A stretch of DNA of 64,000 nt from JADJLQ01 sp964405735. Lineage in GTDB: Bacteria; Bacteroidota; Bacteroidia; Chitinophagales; Saprospiraceae. The stretch covers positions 51,090 through 115,089 of the forward strand of contig CAYOPD010000002.1 of assembly GCA_964405735.1 (NCBI GenBank), written 5' to 3'. The translations under genes were made by a program, and so were the position numbers. How positions within the stretch are numbered: the first letter of the stretch is position 1; every line of letters starts with the position of its first letter. Shown here in pieces: positions 51,139 through 60,925 of this stretch. The notes under the pieces were generated by a model. It did not search any database and was not told where the DNA came from. It saw nothing but the letters and a program-made list of their open reading frames with translations.

Positions 51139-54100
51139 AATTAAGCACATACTCCAGCCCCAGGTTCCTGAATTCATTCAACAATTCGGCATTGACCTCA
51201 ATCCTGTATTCTTCGGATACCATTTGAAGACTGGTCTGGGTGGCTCGGTCGACGAGCACTACTTTTAATCTGGATTTCCCTTTTTGATTTTCACAGATGG
51301 ATTTCAGTTTTGCAATTTTAGTTTCGTCCAGTTGATGTACCGGTACCTGCAGAAGTACGCTTTCAGCCAGGGCAGGGCCCGTACTGGCAAGTTGCTGGAC
51401 GCTTTGAATCCTGAAGCGCGTTGAATTGCCGTCATTAAAAACCTGGTAGGTCCCTTTGATATATACCATTTGTCCCAATTCCAGCCTGTTTTTGAAGTCC
51501 AGGTAGTTTTCACTGAACAGCGGAAATTCAAAGGTGCCCTCATAATCCCTTAATTCAAACTGTCCGTAACCGGTCCCTTTCTTACTGATCCGGTGATCCG
51601 AACGCGTCACGATGCCCGCAACCTTGATGGGGACATCCTTGTACTGCGGAATATTAGACACCGTACAAGTCGTAAAATGATCGAGGATGTATTTGTATTC
51701 ATCCAGCGGATGGGCGGATATAAATATTCCGGTCACTTCCTTTTCCCGGTTCAGCCTTTCAACCAGGCTCCAGGGTTCCTTAATTTTTGGGAAGACGGGA
51801 TCCGGCATGGGTGTATCGCTCGCCATATTGAAAAGGGACATTTCATTTTTTGATTTCAGGTCCTGCCATTGGCTGCCCAGCCGCAGGGCATGCTCCAGGA
51901 AACTGTCGTACTTTTCGGTAGGTGCAAAATACTGGCTGCGGTCCACCTCCGGGTGCAGCGCATCCAGGGCTCCGCCCAGTACAAGAGCTTCAAGGCTTTT
52001 TTTATTTACGGTCCTTGAATTTAGCCTTGAAGTGAGATTAAATATATTGGTATAAAGGCCATTGGCCTGCCGTTCCTTCAGGATATCTTCCACAGGGCCG
52101 TCCCCTACCCCTTTGAGTGCCGAAAGGCCAAATCGGATGGCGTTGTCCCGGGTGACATTAAAATTTGAACCGCTCTCATTGATGTCGGGTCCCAGTACCT
52201 TAATGCCCAGTCTTTTGGTTTCCTGCAGGTAAAATTCCAGTTTGGTGATGTCCTGTTTGTTGTGTGTCAGCACGGCAGCCATAAACTGCCTGGGATAATG
52301 GGTTTTGAGCCAGCCGGTCTGAAAAGCCAGGATGGAATATGCCGCCGCATGAGAACGGTTGAATCCATAATCCGCGAAACGGGCCATCAATTCAAAGATC
52401 TCTTCAGCCTTTGATTCATCGATGCCACGATCGATGGCCCCTTCGACAAACAATTTCCGGTGCACCTGCATCTCATCGTGCTTTTTCTTGCCCATAGCCC
52501 TTCGCAGCATATCCGCAGCCGCCAGGGTATACCCCGACATAATCTGAGCGGTCTGCATGATTTGCTCCTGGTAAACGAGGATGCCATAAGTAGGCCGGAG
52601 CAATTCTTCGAGGCGTTCGTGCGGGTATTCGACCTCTTCCTGTCCGCGTTTGCGCCGGATAAAACTGGGGATATTGTCCATGGGCCCCGGACGGTAAAGG
52701 GCACTCATGGCGATGATGTCTTCCAGGGTTTCCGGCTTGAGGTCACGCAGGTATTTTTGCATGCCGTCCGATTCAAATTGAAAAATGCCGATCATGTCTC
52801 CGCGCTGAAACAATTCCAGAGTGGCTGGGTCGTCCAGCGGGATCCGGTCGATGTCCACGACCTTTCCTGTGTTTTCTTCGATGAGTGCCAGGGCATCTTT
52901 AATGATCGAAAGGGTACGCAAGCCCAGGAAATCTATCTTCAGCATGCCGGCCGCTTCCACCAGGTTGCCTTCATATTGCGTCACCAGGAGTTCCGTGTCT
53001 TTAATGGTAAAAACGGGCATGATCCGGTCAATGGGTTCAGGGGCGATGATGATGCCGGCTGCATGGATGCCGGTATTGCGTACGGAACCCTCCAAACGCT
53101 CGGCCAGGGCCAGTACCGTAGAAGCCTGGTCCCCCCTGGACCGTATATCCCGAAGCTGACTTACCTGGTTGATCTCGTCCGGTGTGAGTTCATCTTTGAA
53201 GCTATCCACCGGTTTATTAAGTATATCAGCAAGATGAATTTTGGGTTTGCCGGGTACCATCTTGGCCACCCGGTCCGTATCTGCGAGCGGATAATCCAGT
53301 ACCCGGCCGACATCCCTGATAGAAGAACGGGCAGCCATGGTATTGAAGGTCACAATCTGGGCCACCTGGTCCCGGCCATATTTTTTTATGACATAGTCAA
53401 TCACTTTCTGCCGGCCTTCATCATCAAAATCAATGTCCATATCGGGCATGGATATCCTTTCCGGATTAAGGAAACGTTCAAACAGCAGGTTGTATTTGAT
53501 GGGATCAAGCCCGGTAATACCCAGGCAATAGGCCACCACAGACCCGGCAGCGCTGCCCCGGCCCGGCCCGACACGGACATCCAGCTCCCGGGCCGCTTTG
53601 ATGAAATCCTGGACGATGAGGAAGTAGCCTGAAAAGTTCATTCCGAAAATGATACGCAGTTCGTGTTCAATCCGGTCCAACAGTGCCTGGCTGAGCTCAG
53701 GATAACAACGTTTGGCACCTTCATATACCAGATGTTTCAGGTATTCGTCCTGGCCGGCATATCCTGAAGGAATGGGAAAATTGGGAAGTAGGATGTTTCG
53801 GTTGAGGTCCAGCGTGTCTACTTTGGAAAAAATTTCGACAGTATGGTCGAGGGCCTGGGGAATATCTGCAAAAAGCCTGTCCATTTCTTCCCGGGTCTTG
53901 AAATAAAACTGATCGTTCGGAAAGCGGAACCGGTCTAAATCCGTTCTTTTTGAATTGGTATTTACACAAAGCAGGATGTCATGAGGCTCTGAATCCTCCC
54001 GGGTGAGGTAATGAACGTCGTTGGTGGCGATGACTTTGATATTGTATTTTTTGGCCAGCTGGATGAGCATCCGGTTTACATCCTCCTGGCTCAAGCCGCT

Positions 54101-54664
54101 GTTGTCCAGGTTTTCCAGGCCGTGCCGTTGCAGTTCAATGTAAAAATCTTCTCCGAAAAGATTTTTCCACCATTTGACCAGTTCTTCCGCCCGCTCCAGT
54201 TTACCCGCCAGGATGGCCTGAGGAATTTCCGCACCCAGGCAGCAGGAAGTGGCGATGAGGCCCTCATGGTATTTCAGGATGAGTTCCTTGTCGATCCGGG
54301 GAAACTTGCCGTAGGACCCTTCAATAAAACCCAGCGAACAGAGCTTTGAAATATTCAGGTATCCTTGTTGGTTCTTGGCGAGCAACAACTGGTGGAAACG
54401 CTCGTCCTTCTCCCCTTTTATTTTTGAGAATGCCTGTTTGTGCCGGTCCTCCACAAGGTAAAATTCACATCCGACGATGGCTTTGATCCCCGCTTTCGTG
54501 GCCTCATTCACAAAACTAAAGACTCCGAACATATTCCCATGATCGGTGATGGCAATCCCCTGCTGTCCATCCTTTTTTGCCAATTGGATCAAATCGGGTA
54601 TCCCGCATGCGCCATCGAGTAAAGAATATTGCGTATGGCAATGCAGGTGGATCAGGTCAGGCAT
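51137..54664 (-). CDS. dnaE: DNA polymerase III alpha subunit
   Basis: 1175 residues, the DnaE1 type. An N-terminal PHP domain (LIHLHCHTQYSLLDG), the palm with the catalytic Asp pair in PDMDIDFDDEGR, the RVGPGRGSAAGS finger segment, a helix-hairpin-helix region (GLSALKGVGDGPVEDIL) and a C-terminal OB fold (IKVAGIVTRSDHRISKKG) are visible. It is the replicative polymerase. It stands alone; its stop codon is fused with a tandem repeat, and a -7 element lies 5 bases before its ATG. Confidence 0.98.
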   Translation of the reverse strand: MPDLIHLHCHTQYSLLDGACGIPDLIQLAKKDGQQGIAITDHGNMFGVFSFVNEATKAGIKAIVGCEFYLVEDRHKQAFSKIKGEKDERFHQLLLAKNQQGYLNISKLCSLGFIEGSYGKFPRIDKELILKYHEGLIATSCCLGAEIPQAILAGKLERAEELVKWWKNLFGEDFYIELQRHGLENLDNSGLSQEDVNRMLIQLAKKYNIKVIATNDVHYLTREDSEPHDILLCVNTNSKRTDLDRFRFPNDQFYFKTREEMDRLFADIPQALDHTVEIFSKVDTLDLNRNILLPNFPIPSGYAGQDEYLKHLVYEGAKRCYPELSQALLDRIEHELRIIFGMNFSGYFLIVQDFIKAARELDVRVGPGRGSAAGSVVAYCLGITGLDPIKYNLLFERFLNPERISMPDMDIDFDDEGRQKVIDYVIKKYGRDQVAQIVTFNTMAARSSIRDVGRVLDYPLADTDRVAKMVPGKPKIHLADILNKPVDSFKDELTPDEINQVSQLRDIRSRGDQASTVLALAERLEGSVRNTGIHAAGIIIAPEPIDRIMPVFTIKDTELLVTQYEGNLVEAAGMLKIDFLGLRTLSIIKDALALIEENTGKVVDIDRIPLDDPATLELFQRGDMIGIFQFESDGMQKYLRDLKPETLEDIIAMSALYRPGPMDNIPSFIRRKRGQEEVEYPHERLEELLRPTYGILVYQEQIMQTAQIMSGYTLAAADMLRRAMGKKKHDEMQVHRKLFVEGAIDRGIDESKAEEIFELMARFADYGFNRSHAAAYSILAFQTGWLKTHYPRQFMAAVLTHNKQDITKLEFYLQETKRLGIKVLGPDINESGSNFNVTRDNAIRFGLSALKGVGDGPVEDILKERQANGLYTNIFNLTSRLNSRTVNKKSLEALVLGGALDALHPEVDRSQYFAPTEKYDSFLEHALRLGSQWQDLKSKNEMSLFNMASDTPMPDPVFPKIKEPWSLVERLNREKEVTGIFISAHPLDEYKYILDHFTTCTVSNIPQYKDVPIKVAGIVTRSDHRISKKGTGYGQFELRDYEGTFEFPLFSENYLDFKNRLELGQMVYIKGTYQVFNDGNSTRFRIQSVQQLASTGPALAESVLLQVPVHQLDETKIAKLKSICENQKGKSRLKVVLVDRATQTSLQMVSEEYRIEVNAELLNEFRNLGLEYVLN

Positions 54665-54668
54665 AAAA

Positions 54669-54676
54669 CAAAATTA
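54669..54676 (-). promoter_or_regulatory. -7 promoter element (TAATTTTG) for dnaE
   Basis: Minus-strand TAATTTTG, 4 bases before the dnaE ATG; predicts a leaderless message. No evident -33 element. Confidence 0.4.
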
Positions 54677-54830
54677 TCGATTTCTTTGATAGGAATTCCG
54701 GCAGCGCTTTCTGAACTATTCCTCATCCCGCCTTGTTGTTTGATTTTCAATCTGTCAAGTCCCTGATAAGGAGGCAGATGAATCGATTAAACGGGTGCTC
54801 AAATATGCCGTTATAATTTCAAATAAACCG

Positions 54831-54838
54831 TATATTTG
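54831..54838 (+). promoter_or_regulatory. -7 promoter element (TATATTTG) for the DksA-like gene
   Basis: TATATTTG followed by CGCCC, 63 bases before ATG 54902. It overlaps the TTG at 54836 that would otherwise be a possible start. Confidence 0.55.
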
Positions 54839-54901
54839 CGCCCTGAATTTAGGTTCAATGTAAAAAATATATATTCTTTATTTACTGAAATTCAATTGTT
54901 T

Positions 54902-55924
54902 ATGGCTACGAAATCCAAAACAACGGCAACCGCAAAAAAAGGAATAAAACCTTCGGGCGCACCCACTCCAAAAAAAAAGGAAATGGCCAAAACGGCCAAA
55001 ACCATAAAGGCGGTCAATGTCCATAGTGTAAAAGTTGCAGCCGCCAAAGAGGGCGGCAAAGGAAAAGCCATAACGACCAAATCCTCACCCGCTAAAGCAG
55101 CTCCTTCCAAAGCGACCCCGGTCAAAGCGATTCATGGAAAAGCGGCTCCTGTCAAGGCTCAGGCCAAGTCCGTTGAAATTAAAAAGACAAGCCCGGCCAA
55201 ACCGGTTCATAAGCCCGCTGCGGCAACCAAAACTACTGAACCCCATAAACCCCCTGTGGCTCCACCCGCAAAGCACAGTCAATCTGACTTAATTAAAACT
55301 CAAAATAAAAAATCAGTGAGCAAAGAAATCCCCGAAACGGGCAGTGCGCCAAAACCCAATGGCAAAAGCCGGTATTCCGACAAGGAACTGGCTGAATTCA
55401 AGGCCCTGATCGATGAAAAACTCCTCAATGCGCGTCAGGAACTGAACTATCTGCAGGAACAGATAGTAGAAATGAATGAAAACAATGCCGATATCCAGGG
55501 CAGTGACTGGTTTGATGACAGCAGTATTCATTCTGAAGTAGAACTCCTGAACAACATGGCTATCCGCCAGCGGCAGTTTATCCAAAACCTGGAAAACGCC
55601 CTGGTACGTATTGAAAACAAGACCTATGGCATTTGTACCGTAACCGGAAACCTGATCGATAAAAAAAGACTGCTTTTGGTCCCGCATGCCACAAAAAGCA
55701 TTGAGGCCAAACACATTGAACAGGCTTCCATGGTTCCTGACATCAACCAGGTCGCTCCGGATGAACGGGTGATCCGCAGGTCGCTGGAAGGCAAACAACT
55801 GAAGAAATCGGGAGTAAAAAGGACTAAAGGCAAGACTTCAAAAGATTTCGAAGATGAAGATGCCGAAGAAATCGCGGAATCCCCGATTGAAGACGTGGAT
55901 ATGAATTTTGAAGGTGGGGATTAA
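54902..55924 (+). CDS. DksA/TraR-like protein with long basic histone-H1-like N-terminal tail
   Basis: 340 residues. Residues 1-135 are Lys/Ala/Pro/Thr-rich low complexity with many AKP, KAA and KAxP repeats, like histone H1 or AlgP tails. Residues 155-290 form a DksA/TraR-type domain: a coiled coil (ELAEFKALIDEKLLNARQEL) and a globular end with YGICTVTGNLIDKKRL (Cys245) and VPHATKSIEA. Of the four zinc Cys of E. coli DksA only one remains. The C-terminus (about 305-340) is acidic. DksA-like proteins bind in the RNA polymerase secondary channel; the tail suggests DNA or RNA binding too. Confidence 0.85.
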   Translation: MATKSKTTATAKKGIKPSGAPTPKKKEMAKTAKTIKAVNVHSVKVAAAKEGGKGKAITTKSSPAKAAPSKATPVKAIHGKAAPVKAQAKSVEIKKTSPAKPVHKPAAATKTTEPHKPPVAPPAKHSQSDLIKTQNKKSVSKEIPETGSAPKPNGKSRYSDKELAEFKALIDEKLLNARQELNYLQEQIVEMNENNADIQGSDWFDDSSIHSEVELLNNMAIRQRQFIQNLENALVRIENKTYGICTVTGNLIDKKRLLLVPHATKSIEAKHIEQASMVPDINQVAPDERVIRRSLEGKQLKKSGVKRTKGKTSKDFEDEDAEEIAESPIEDVDMNFEGGD

Positions 55925-55951
55925 TCCCCCGCCTCCGTCGGGTTTCAAAAT

Positions 55952-57694
55952 TTAAAGGATAAGGGTAATCGCGCCATGATAGGTGTGTAAGCTGTTATCC
56001 TTAAATTCCAGTACAATCCGGTATGAATAAACGCCCGGTACCGGTACCAGTCCCCCATGGGTACCATCCCACCAATGGTCACCGCTGTGGAGTGGGAATC
56101 CATTCGCCTCATAAATAAGGTTGCCCCATCTTCCATACACCTCGTAGGCCCTTACTTTAAAATCCTGGCCGGGAGCAAATATCTGGAATACATCATTTTT
56201 GCCATCCCCGTTTGGAGTAAACACATTTGGAATATATACCGGGCAGGTGCCACTGCCGACCATGACCAGGGTATCCAGGCTGCATCCGTTTTCATCCCGG
56301 ACTTGCACCCGGTGCAGCCCGGCTCCCAATTTGTCAAATTCAGGCTTTGTTTGATCCGGCCCTCCGTCAACTGTATACTGTATCACCTTGCCCGGGCCAT
56401 CCACCACCAGCGATAACTGCCCGTTGGATTCCTGGCAGGTGGCTGCTGCAACCGTCAATTTTGAAATGGTCGGACCTGCCATTTTACCGACCAGGACCGA
56501 TGCGGTATCCGTACATCCATGGGTATCCCTGGCCACGATGATGTGATTTCCGGCCGTCACAGAATCAAAAACAGCCGAACCCTGAAAAGCGGCATCATTC
56601 AGTGAATATTGCATTGGCCCCTGTCCCATGCCCGGAGTGATTATAACTTTTCCGGGCAATAAACAACCAGCTTTCACCAGCTGAATCTCGCCGATTGCCG
56701 GTTTCTTACTTTCGGTCATTATAATTCTTGCCGAATCGATGCAATCGTTCTCATCTTTTATCAATACAAGTAGACTGCCCGGGCCTATCCGACTGAGTAC
56801 GCTGTCCGGATGGAATACCAGTCCGCCTGCGGAAAAACGGATCCGGCCCATTCCCCCGGAGGGGTGAATCAAGATCTGCCCATTGTCCTGATCACAATCT
56901 GAAGGAATAATTTCATAGGCTTTAAGCTTCAGGGAAAGGTCTGGATCATGGTCGTAGGAGCTGGCGGAAGCAATGAAAGAAACCATTAAATTGCAATGCG
57001 GACTTGCCACATTCTTCAAAAGGTCCATTTGATATAAACTCCCGTCCCCGGCCGAACCAAAAGTATTTAACCGCTCGCAGTTTCCGGACAAGGAGGGAGC
57101 TGTGAACAGGGTTCGAATGTCCTTATTATTATCAAATTTTATGATTTGATTGCGTTTGAAATCCCGGGGATCCACTTTTACCAATTGCCTGTTCTGCAAC
57201 ATGACCAGCAAAACCTGGTCAAAAAACAACATTCCTCCTGTCGGATTATATCCCAGATCGCCCAAGTACACTTCGTCCTTTGTGGACAGGTTGTAACTAT
57301 AAACAAATCCTTCCGATCCGGTCACATACAACATGTTTGAAGGTCCGGAGCAAAGGGCATTAAATGCTTGAAGGTTTAAAAAAGAAAATATCAGGGTGGC
57401 GGATTGGTTCAGGGTGTCCACCTTATACAATTTGCCTTCCGTGTTCAGTGCATACAGATTGCCGGAGGCATCAAACCCAAGGTCTGCCAGTTTTCCACTG
57501 ATATTCAGCGTAAACAAGGGTTTCACCGAACAATTGACCGGATCATAACGGTAAAGCTTATTGTCCTGGCTTCCTAAATAGACAGCCTGACCAGACAGCC
57601 ATGCAGGCAGTATAAAAACCAGGACAAAAATTGAACCGCTGAAACAAGTTTTTTGCCTGTTAAGAAATCCGGTCTTTCCCTCTTTCGCAGTCAT
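55952..57694 (-). CDS. Secreted beta-propeller-like protein with type B T9SS (gliding-associated C-terminal) domain
   Basis: 580 residues. A hydrophobic segment at 20-37 acts as signal. Residues 40-230 carry repeats of the type LYRYDPVN, LYALNTEGKLYKVD, LYVTGSEGFVYSY, as in beta-propellers. About 250-480 has SprB-like repeat segments (GQILIHPSGGMGRIRFS, LSLVVDGPGKVIQYTVDGG). The end is the CHU_C domain: VYIPNVFTPNGDGKNDVF, VYGRWGNLIYE and WDGTHGG...VPGVYSYRI. It should be exported by the type IX system and anchored or released as a surface protein. Its gene runs towards the DksA-like gene with 27 bases between their ends. Confidence 0.9.
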   Translation of the reverse strand: MTAKEGKTGFLNRQKTCFSGSIFVLVFILPAWLSGQAVYLGSQDNKLYRYDPVNCSVKPLFTLNISGKLADLGFDASGNLYALNTEGKLYKVDTLNQSATLIFSFLNLQAFNALCSGPSNMLYVTGSEGFVYSYNLSTKDEVYLGDLGYNPTGGMLFFDQVLLVMLQNRQLVKVDPRDFKRNQIIKFDNNKDIRTLFTAPSLSGNCERLNTFGSAGDGSLYQMDLLKNVASPHCNLMVSFIASASSYDHDPDLSLKLKAYEIIPSDCDQDNGQILIHPSGGMGRIRFSAGGLVFHPDSVLSRIGPGSLLVLIKDENDCIDSARIIMTESKKPAIGEIQLVKAGCLLPGKVIITPGMGQGPMQYSLNDAAFQGSAVFDSVTAGNHIIVARDTHGCTDTASVLVGKMAGPTISKLTVAAATCQESNGQLSLVVDGPGKVIQYTVDGGPDQTKPEFDKLGAGLHRVQVRDENGCSLDTLVMVGSGTCPVYIPNVFTPNGDGKNDVFQIFAPGQDFKVRAYEVYGRWGNLIYEANGFPLHSGDHWWDGTHGGLVPVPGVYSYRIVLEFKDNSLHTYHGAITLIL

Positions 57695-57750
57695 CGCCTG
57701 AAAATGATACGATAACTAAACATGGCTTTAAAAATTATGAAGTTCTGAAT

Positions 57751-60700
57751 TCAGGCTGCCCTGAATACCTTCCTGTATTTCCAATAAGCAAGCGTTGCGA
57801 TCAACGCCAGTAAAGCGACCGTGTAATAGACAAAAGCCGGAACAGGCACGGGATCACCGGCCGCGTAAGAATGAAGGCCCGACAAATAATAATTCACACC
57901 AAAATAAGTCATCATGACCGAGGCAAATCCAAAAAGGGTGGCCAGATTAAACGCATACGCTCCTCTTAACCCGGGAATCAGCCGCATATGCAAGATGAAG
58001 GCGTAAACCAGAATGGTGACGAGGGCCCAGGTTTCTTTGGCATCCCATCCCCAATACCTTCCCCAGGATTCATTGGCCCATACTCCGCCCAGATAAGTAC
58101 CGATGCTGATGATAAACAGGCCTGCAATCAATGTCATTTCACTGGTCAGGGTGAGTTCTTGGATCGTCCTGTAAAGTCGTTCCTTATTGGCGGGAGTGGT
58201 AAAAATCATCAGCAACAGGTTCAATACCCCGATTAAGGCACCGAGGATCAGAAATCCATAACTGCCCGCTTCCATGGAAACGTGAATGGTAAGCCAGTAT
58301 GACTTGAGCACCGGTACCAGTGGGGTAATTTCCGGGTCCATCCAGCTGAGCCCGGCCACCATCAAAATGGTAGATGCTAAAATGGCCGTTGCAGACAAAC
58401 CACCCAAGGATCTCCTGGAAAATATCATCCCGGACAACACCGTGGTAAAAGCGATATAAATCATGGACTCATACCCGTTGCTCCAAGGGGCCCTTCCTGA
58501 AACATACCAACGCAACCCGAGCCCAATGGTGTGAAACAAGAAGCCCAGGCTCAATAAACCCACTGACAGTCCCAGTGGCCATTTCAAACTTAGCCTGGGG
58601 AGAAACACGGTCATGAAAAACAGGATTAAAATCACCATGCCCAGGAATCCATAATACATGCTCAGCCGGCTGAAAACATTCATTTTATTCAGTAGAATTT
58701 CCATGTTTACCTTGGTCGGGCTGATCAGCACATGGCCCCCGTTTTCCTGCTGATAGGCGGCAATTTCAGCAAGCATTTTTTTAGGGGAGGCCCAGTTTTT
58801 AGATTCGATGGCTGAACGGACCGCAGCGATATAAGGCATATAAAATTTGTTCCTGAACCATTCAGAATCATTTGATTCATTGCCTGCAGCATGGTCTGAG
58901 GGCGATCGCCAGGTATGGTTCGGGTCATTGGGGACCGGGAACCATTGCATGAGCCTCCCCGCAAAAACAAGGTTGCATATATTCACTCTTTCATCCAACC
59001 GGATCAGTTCTTTATCCAGAGTACTCCGGTCCCTGGGTTCCCGGTTGTAGGCTTTCATAACGGCCTCTCGCAGTACGTAATCCGGCTTAAAAAAATCATT
59101 ATAAGCCGCGAGTTGGCCTGAAACACCCAGCAACTTCCTTATTTCCTCTTGTTGCCCGAATTTGATGATGGGCAGATTGGCCCATTCCTCCGGGAGCGAC
59201 ATCATGCCTAACAGTACCTGATCCGGAGATTGCCCAAAGAGTGATTCTTTCCTCGAGAGTTTTCTTAGAATTTCACTGGACAGGCTGTTCATTGGCTTTA
59301 ATCTTCCTTGCTGGTCCTGCACCAAAAGCCGGGCAAACTGCCTGGAATGATTTATATCCACCGTTTCCGCTATAGCGATGTTTACATTGGCCCGGACTGG
59401 AGAAAAAGAAACCGCGGAGGATGCGATCACCAAAAGACAGGCAACCGTCTGTCTGGTGCCAACCCGCATGGCTTTTAGTTTATCCCCTATGGTCCTGAAC
59501 CTGCTGTTGGGGGTAAAAAAAGTCATTGCCATACCCAGAGTCAGCAGGAAATACCCGAAATAAGAGATCCGGGTTCCCCACGCATCGTGGTTCACACTCA
59601 AGACCGTACCCAGTTCATCCTGGTCAAACGACGACTGGAAAAAACGGTAGCCTTCATAATCCAGTACATGATTCATGTATATGCGCTGATCTCTGGTATA
59701 ATTTTTCCGTTCATCGATGAGGGAAACTTCACTGGCATACGAAGAGGGGCTATTGGTACCGGGATACCGGTCCAGGATAAAATCATAAAGTTTAATGGAA
59801 AAAGGCAACCGGATATTTTTAGCGCCGTAAGCAATGCCAACTTCCATGCCCGAGAATGGAACAACCTGGAATTCTCCTTCTGTGCCTGGATCACCATAGG
59901 CGACCACCCTTTTTTTATCGCCGTCGACGTCCACTTCAAATTGGAGGCCGGCCAAACTTTCATTATTCAATTTGGGAGAAGCAGACTGGGTAATGAGTTT
60001 GGCGGCGGGTTTAAAGTCACCAATGACAAATTTCAAATCCGGCGTGGAATAAAGCGCCCTGACCAGGAGGGGATGATGTAGATCCGGTGCCAGCCAGTCT
60101 GTTCGCTGACTGGCCATCTGAAATTGATTCAGGGAATCCGAAGTCCTGATCCACAGCGATTGGCCTTCGTATTTAATATTCACCGCTCCGGGTATATCCT
60201 CATTATTAAAGCTGAATAAGGTATTGTGCAGTTTTTTAATCTCCTGGGTTTTCAGGAAATAGTCTTCCCTTCCTTCGCCACCGGAAACCACAATTTTTAT
60301 TATGGCTTCTCCATTTGGATCATCGAGTAAAACGTCGGTCGGGTTGGGGATAAAATTCAACAGGGATACCTGCACCCGTTTCTCCCCCAACTGGTACTCC
60401 CTGGAAAATTTATTTTTACCTAAGGACGCAAAATATACGGGTTCATCGACCCGGTAAGTCTTCCCTTTTTCGGTCTTGAACTTGATCCGGATAAAGGGCT
60501 CACTGGATATCATCTCATTGGACAGGCTGCCTTCCCGGATGTGCATTCGCCCTTCGCTGCCAAAATACCGGGTCACTCCAGCACCCAACAGGATCACCAA
60601 AATGGCAAAATGGAAAAGAAACAAAGCCCATTTTCGTTGTTTAATCATCTTAAAACGGAAAATATTAACCAGTATACTGATTCCGAATAAAACCAATAAC

Positions 60701-60858
60701 AACTCAAACCATTTCGTTCGGAACACAAGCTTTTGAGCTGCACTGGTCCCAAAGTCGTTCTCTATAAACGTAGCCACCCCGATGGCGATCGCAAATAAAA
60801 GTATATATAAACCACTGGCCCTTGTGGAAAAAAGGGAATTTAAAAATTTTTTATACAT
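57751..60858 (-). CDS. ccsBA: Fused ResB-CcsA cytochrome c biogenesis protein
   Basis: 1035 residues from ATG 60858 (GTG 60870 less likely). The N-terminal part has ResB/Ccs1 features: three to four membrane helices (about 15-100 and 425-445) around a large periplasmic domain. The C-terminal part (about 700-1030) is a CcsA channel with the haem-binding WWD-type motif NESWGRYWGWDAKETWALV, plus flanking His in HTIGLGLRW and TIHVSMEAGS. It carries haem across the membrane and attaches it to CxxCH cysteines (system II). Placement after multiheme cytochrome genes suggests it matures them. A periplasmic insertion at about 490-680 is typical for Bacteroidota. Confidence 0.93.
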   Translation of the reverse strand: MYKKFLNSLFSTRASGLYILLFAIAIGVATFIENDFGTSAAQKLVFRTKWFELLLVLFGISILVNIFRFKMIKQRKWALFLFHFAILVILLGAGVTRYFGSEGRMHIREGSLSNEMISSEPFIRIKFKTEKGKTYRVDEPVYFASLGKNKFSREYQLGEKRVQVSLLNFIPNPTDVLLDDPNGEAIIKIVVSGGEGREDYFLKTQEIKKLHNTLFSFNNEDIPGAVNIKYEGQSLWIRTSDSLNQFQMASQRTDWLAPDLHHPLLVRALYSTPDLKFVIGDFKPAAKLITQSASPKLNNESLAGLQFEVDVDGDKKRVVAYGDPGTEGEFQVVPFSGMEVGIAYGAKNIRLPFSIKLYDFILDRYPGTNSPSSYASEVSLIDERKNYTRDQRIYMNHVLDYEGYRFFQSSFDQDELGTVLSVNHDAWGTRISYFGYFLLTLGMAMTFFTPNSRFRTIGDKLKAMRVGTRQTVACLLVIASSAVSFSPVRANVNIAIAETVDINHSRQFARLLVQDQQGRLKPMNSLSSEILRKLSRKESLFGQSPDQVLLGMMSLPEEWANLPIIKFGQQEEIRKLLGVSGQLAAYNDFFKPDYVLREAVMKAYNREPRDRSTLDKELIRLDERVNICNLVFAGRLMQWFPVPNDPNHTWRSPSDHAAGNESNDSEWFRNKFYMPYIAAVRSAIESKNWASPKKMLAEIAAYQQENGGHVLISPTKVNMEILLNKMNVFSRLSMYYGFLGMVILILFFMTVFLPRLSLKWPLGLSVGLLSLGFLFHTIGLGLRWYVSGRAPWSNGYESMIYIAFTTVLSGMIFSRRSLGGLSATAILASTILMVAGLSWMDPEITPLVPVLKSYWLTIHVSMEAGSYGFLILGALIGVLNLLLMIFTTPANKERLYRTIQELTLTSEMTLIAGLFIISIGTYLGGVWANESWGRYWGWDAKETWALVTILVYAFILHMRLIPGLRGAYAFNLATLFGFASVMMTYFGVNYYLSGLHSYAAGDPVPVPAFVYYTVALLALIATLAYWKYRKVFRAA

Positions 60859-60925
60859 ATGATATAACACCGAATAGACTGGTTAATAAATAAACCGAAA
60901 CGGCAAACAGGGTTTCGGCTGTTTT

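Noticed and set aside
52460..53632. 390-codon open frame opposite dnaE
   Set aside because: Lies fully inside dnaE with conserved polymerase motifs; its length results from codon bias.
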